Positions 58,431-64,000 of a stretch of 64,000 nucleotides of DNA are shown piece after piece. The position numbers and the translations under genes are program-made. The notes under the pieces are model-generated. The model searched no databases, was not told where the DNA came from, and saw nothing but the letters and a program-made list of their open reading frames with translations. Source of the DNA: Unio delphinus (Eukaryota > Mollusca > Bivalvia > Unionida > Unionidae); the NCBI GenBank assembly GCA_029339505.1, contig JAQISU010000115.1, positions 10,367,001 to 10,431,000 on the forward strand, given 5' to 3'. Numbering within the stretch: the stretch's first letter is position 1; each line of letters begins with the position of its first letter.

Positions 58431-59159
58431 CCAGTTATTAAGGGCTAGACATGTCTTGTCTATTATTCTAATTTTGAACGAAGCAGAACAATTATTTCAT
58501 TTTCGATGTCCTGAGTGGTTTCAAATGTTTCCACATCATCGCAAATTCTTCTGGATTCAGTTTGTTGCTATTTGATGCTCGTTATGTAGCAAATAGATAA
58601 TCTAGTACACCGCTATATCTAACTCAGAAGTATAAGATTTGACTTCAAGAGGAAGATTTATCAACACTGAGATCGTCACAAATATTGTTCTCTCAACAAG
58701 TCTTCACCTGTTGATGAAATGTTTAACACATCTAAATCTAATGTGCTTCCCTTCAAAACCCAAATTTCATGAATCGTAGATCTGGCGGGTCACTCTTGTT
58801 CAATCGGTGGATGCCACAGAAGAAGCGATGCAGCCACTCGTCCTACTGTGTCTCTATGTATTCCTACATCAACTGGGCATGGCACTTCTAACTCGCTATA
58901 GCATTTCAGATGGACTACATAATTAGAATAACATGCAGTTTGAAGTCTTTTTTGAACGAGAGCCAGATCACAACTTTAGTCTCAGCTGGAGTACTGTACA
59001 CGACCTAAACCCCCTTGTCAAATATAGCGGTGTGCATGGACAACTGGATTATCCATATGCTACATAACGCGCCACAAATGGCAACAAGCTGAATCCAGAA
59101 GAAAGACTTCAACACCAAGTTTCGTTTGTAATGGTGCAGAAATGAATCAATTCTGTACA
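58431..59159. other. Anonymous stretch
   Basis: Nothing recognised. Confidence 0.4.
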
Positions 59160-60375
59160 AAGACTAACCTGTCCGTTGTACAAATTTCATATTAACAGTT
59201 AACATTGATGTATTGGCTAGTCCCGTAATACAATATTGATTGCAAGGGATATAATCTGTTCTTCTTGGGGCATAAATTGAATTTTTGATAGGGCATCGCT
59301 TGTTTAATAGTTAGAACAGCCAGGAGAGCGACGTCAGCACGAGGTCATAGTGGTGCAATGTCCTGAATGGACATAAACCATGGTTGAATTGAAAGAAGTT
59401 GTGGTACATTTGAAATTTGTGTCATAGGACATTTTCCAGAGTAGTAATTAATAAAGGCTGTTTATGGAATTATTTAGACTTTGTTGGAAGTGATGAAGAT
59501 ATTTGGCACGAAAAGCCGTAAAAATGTAGATGTGTTCTGAGACCAAATTATCGGGGTATAAGACAGTTCCTTCATAGAACCAATCGGTCTAAATTCTGCA
59601 ATGAGGCAAAAAGTTGACTCCAGGAAATAATAGTATTTCTCGTTGGAATGTCATAAAGGACGAGTGTCAAACTTAAGAACACGGTAACAGAGATTCAGCT
59701 GCATAGGGTGGTGCGAATTTCCAATAAAGCACAAGGTTAGTTTCGATTGCGTGCAATGTATATCCATTGAGGTAAGTCTGTAATTAGTGTTGAATATCTT
59801 CATTTGCAATTTAAGTTTTGCTTAAGTACATAAATAAATAAATGCACGCTTTTTGTTTACTATATGTCGTTATATGAATGAGATCGGATTAAGTAGTTTG
59901 TAAAGATCATGTAGTAAGGTGTCATCCATTTATTTGGACGCAAACTGTGTGAATATGTGAATTATTTCTTTCAAATGATTTGTATCATTTATTCTGAGGA
60001 TTGAATTTTCTAAGTCAGAATATATGTATCAGCGAATCGCTAATTAACAAAGTAACGTAGTTAGAGTGAAGAGTGTCCGCTAATCATTTGAAGAATTAAT
60101 TTATTCATTCCTTTAACGGGATAATCGATTGTTGCAGTGAGGCGCGTGTGCCGACTGTTATGTCGTTTGCTACTTTTATAGCCCAGTAGGACGATTATGT
60201 ATCAGAGAAGACTATTTATGTCGATGTAGCCAGTAAGCAGATATCACTTTATGATAAATTATTTGTGCATTACTGCGAAATGACCACAATAGCTAATTCT
60301 GTTGAATTTCGATTAATGATATCTGACGGAAAAGAGTGCGAATATTTATTCATCCCAAGCGAAGGCAACATGTAT
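59160..60375. repeat. Unknown duplicated segment, copy B
   Basis: Same-orientation relative of 27985-28740. It is longer because it contains about 450-600 bp between the shared TTAGAACAG / GAGGTCATAG block and the shared TTGTATCATTTATTCTGAGG block; either this copy gained an insertion or copy A lost it. The segments share word order over at least five blocks. No coding signal is seen. Confidence 0.65.
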
Positions 60376-60482
60376 TTAGGTTGAATAAAATATTTTTATT
60401 TGAAGAAAAATATGAAATAGTTTTCACTTGACTGTACAGTGTGAAAAAGTGCAATCCGTAACCAAGTACTTGATGACCCGAG

Positions 60483-60483
<1 letters not shown>

Positions 60484-60547
<64 letters not shown>
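60484..60547. repeat. (GA)n microsatellite
   Basis: A pure GA run of about 64 bp. No copy of the (GA)n-linked family core follows. Confidence 0.97.
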
Positions 60548-62537
<1,990 letters not shown>

Positions 62538-63180
62538 TAATAATAATAATAATGAGGACTTTGTATAGCGCCTAATCTTTCGATGCTCTAAGCGTTTTAC
62601 ACCATCAATAATGATATGACTACACTACAGAAAAACAAATGACAAAAACAATGAAATTGGAAGACATAATAACATGCTGAAAACATATAAGATACAAAAC
62701 ACGATTAGGTCTCTAAGTTTGTCCCTGCAGTCGAAACATGTGAGTTTTAAGAGCACTCTTAAATGGGACCACTGTGTCTTTGTGTCTAATCTCAATGGGC
62801 AATTCGTTCCACGTTGCCGAGCCCTGGTATGCAAACGAACGTTCTCCATATGACTTTGTTTTCACCGTGGGAACAATGAGTATACGATTATCAGAAGAAG
62901 AGCGTAAGTATCTAGCTGGTGTATACACATTGGTGAGGCTGGATAGGTATGTTGGACTGGAGTCTGTCATTGAAACATAGCACAGAAAACAAATTTTGTG
63001 TTTGATTCTGTATCAAATCGATAGCTAGTGTAGGGTACAGAGTAGTGGTGAGGTGTGCTCTGATCGTGGTACTCTAAAGATGATCCGTGCAGCTGTGTTT
63101 TGAACTTTTTGAAGTTTCTGGAGTAAATATTGTGACGAATCAGACAGAATTTTCTGTTAGCCTTAAAAAAAGTTAAGCCT
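62538..63180 (-). pseudogene. LINE G: second CR1/Rex-like LINE 3' end
   Basis: On the minus strand a worn frame near 63125-63060 reads QKLQKVQNTAARIIFRVPRS, the 'LQ.vQN.AARli' motif downstream of RT. After frameshifts the 85-residue frame 62970-62713 reads SSPTYLSSLTNVYTPARYLR, YGERSFAYQGSATWNELP and FKSALKTHMF, and closes the polyprotein. The 3' untranslated region ends in GGCGCTATACAAAGTCC and (ATT)n, at plus-strand 62538-62560. It is the same family and orientation as 8416-8956 but extends about 150 bp further toward the RT domain. Confidence 0.87.
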
Positions 63181-63649
63181 CTTGTCAACATGTGAGATTA
63201 AGTTAATTCATATCTAAATCATATTTGGTATTTTTTATGATTTTTATAAAATATGGGACACCTGGGTGAAACTGGGTCTGTTGTGACTAGATAACTCTTT
63301 GCCCTGTCTATTTCCAGCAGAGTTATCTCTCTTAAATGCAATGGAATACCTGGTTTTGTCCATGTCAAACTGACAATCTAAGATTGTTCTCTGTGACAGT
63401 GTGTGACATGCTTGCTGAAGTAGGATAGAAAGTATCTTTATTTCACAAAACATTAGCATTGAGGTATATTGAAAAACAATTGGTACCGTGATACCAATAT
63501 ATCGCATCGAGATTATTTTCCATTCCTGATATCGCAGGTGTATATGTTTCAACAAGTAATAAATCAACAATCTTATGAACGACTAAATACGGTATTACGT
63601 TCATAAATTGTAAACAACTTGTAAATTAATATTAAAATAAAATAGCTGT
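63181..63649. other. Anonymous spacer
   Basis: Nothing recognised. Confidence 0.4.
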
Positions 63650-64000
63650 TGTCATTTTCAATTTGTTGGCTAACTTTTCTAACATTTACTATATTTGGGT
63701 ACATTTTCCAACATGTACCATATCTGTCTACCTTTTCTAACATGTACCATACCTGTTTACCTTTACTAACATGTACCATATCTGTCTACCTTTCCTTATA
63801 TGTACAATTTCTGTCTACCTTTCCTAACATGTACCATATCTGTCTACTTTTCCTAACATATACCATATATGTTTACCTTTTCCAATATGTACCATATCTG
63901 TCTACCTTTCCTAACACGTACCATTTCTGTCTACCTTTTCCAGCATGTACCATATCTGTCTACCTTTTCCAACATGTATCATATTTGTCTACCTTTCCTA
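63650..64000. repeat. 29-bp minisatellite, cut by window edge
   Basis: About 12 copies of a unit with CTGTCTACCTTTCCTAACAT and GTACCATAT. The left copies are the most diverged. The array continues beyond the window. Confidence 0.94.

Noticed and set aside
60484..60547. Third copy of the (GA)n-headed dispersed repeat (also considered at 38642-38712)
   Set aside because: The GCGTAAACTTGCACG core does not follow either GA run.

Overview
This window reads as AT-rich intergenic DNA from a metazoan nuclear genome. It has no operon-like gene packing. It holds RNA polymerase III-type SINEs, several clades of non-LTR retrotransposon, DIRS-like and Ty3/Gypsy-like remnants, and very many micro- and minisatellites. 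The SINE and LINE types look lophotrochozoan, most likely molluscan; that is an inference from family resemblance, not a proof. No complete, confidently recognisable host protein gene was found. The few host-exon candidates are weak and marked as such.

Layout. 0-4.5 kb: a 24/24/22-bp minisatellite at the left edge, anonymous DNA, (ATT)n/(ACT)n and a 26-bp minisatellite that abuts LINE A. 4.5-9.5 kb: LINE A (reverse-transcriptase C-terminus with a GATA tail of about 306 bp), an AT run, a 48-bp minisatellite and the 3' end of a CR1/Rex-like LINE on the minus strand. 9.5-11.6 kb: an AT run, a degenerate 19-bp array and a foldback-like element of about 1.5 kb with terminal inverted repeats. 12.5-14.5 kb: a decayed CR1-like LINE interrupted by a tRNA-derived SINE. 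15.7-16.7 kb: weak host-exon candidates. 17.5-18.9 kb: LINE D on the minus strand, with inverted arms around (ATC)n, then a degenerate minisatellite. 20.7-25.5 kb: a (CT)n/(GA)n pair with a dispersed repeat, two copies of a second SINE family, a 2.1-kb minisatellite with a homogenised 54-bp core, and a LINE C-terminal zinc-finger remnant.

27.7-32.5 kb: CA/TA runs, an unknown segment that is duplicated at 59.2-60.4 kb, a 42-bp minisatellite of about 1 kb, and more SINE copies. 34-38.7 kb: a degenerate array of about 60 bp, a second copy of the (GA)n-linked repeat, and triplet and dinucleotide tracts. 39.2-41.5 kb: a badly broken Ty3/Gypsy-like element (gag and integrase, minus strand). 42.5-44.0 kb: a DIRS/Ngaro-like remnant (RT/RNase H and tyrosine recombinase, minus strand) between direct repeats, next to 25-bp and 39-bp arrays. 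45-53 kb: further minisatellites in anonymous DNA. 53.9-58.4 kb: a nearly full-length endonuclease/RT LINE inserted inside a 58-bp minisatellite, which it splits in two. 58.4-64 kb: the second copy of the unknown segment, (GA)n, (TA)n, another CR1/Rex-like LINE 3' end, and a 29-bp array running off the right edge.

The recognisable coding sequence is all retroelement-derived and all broken by stops, frameshifts, deletions or microsatellite expansion. The most interesting structures are the foldback-like element, the duplicated anonymous segment, the (GA)n-associated repeat family, the LINE-split minisatellite and the unusual number of independent minisatellite arrays.
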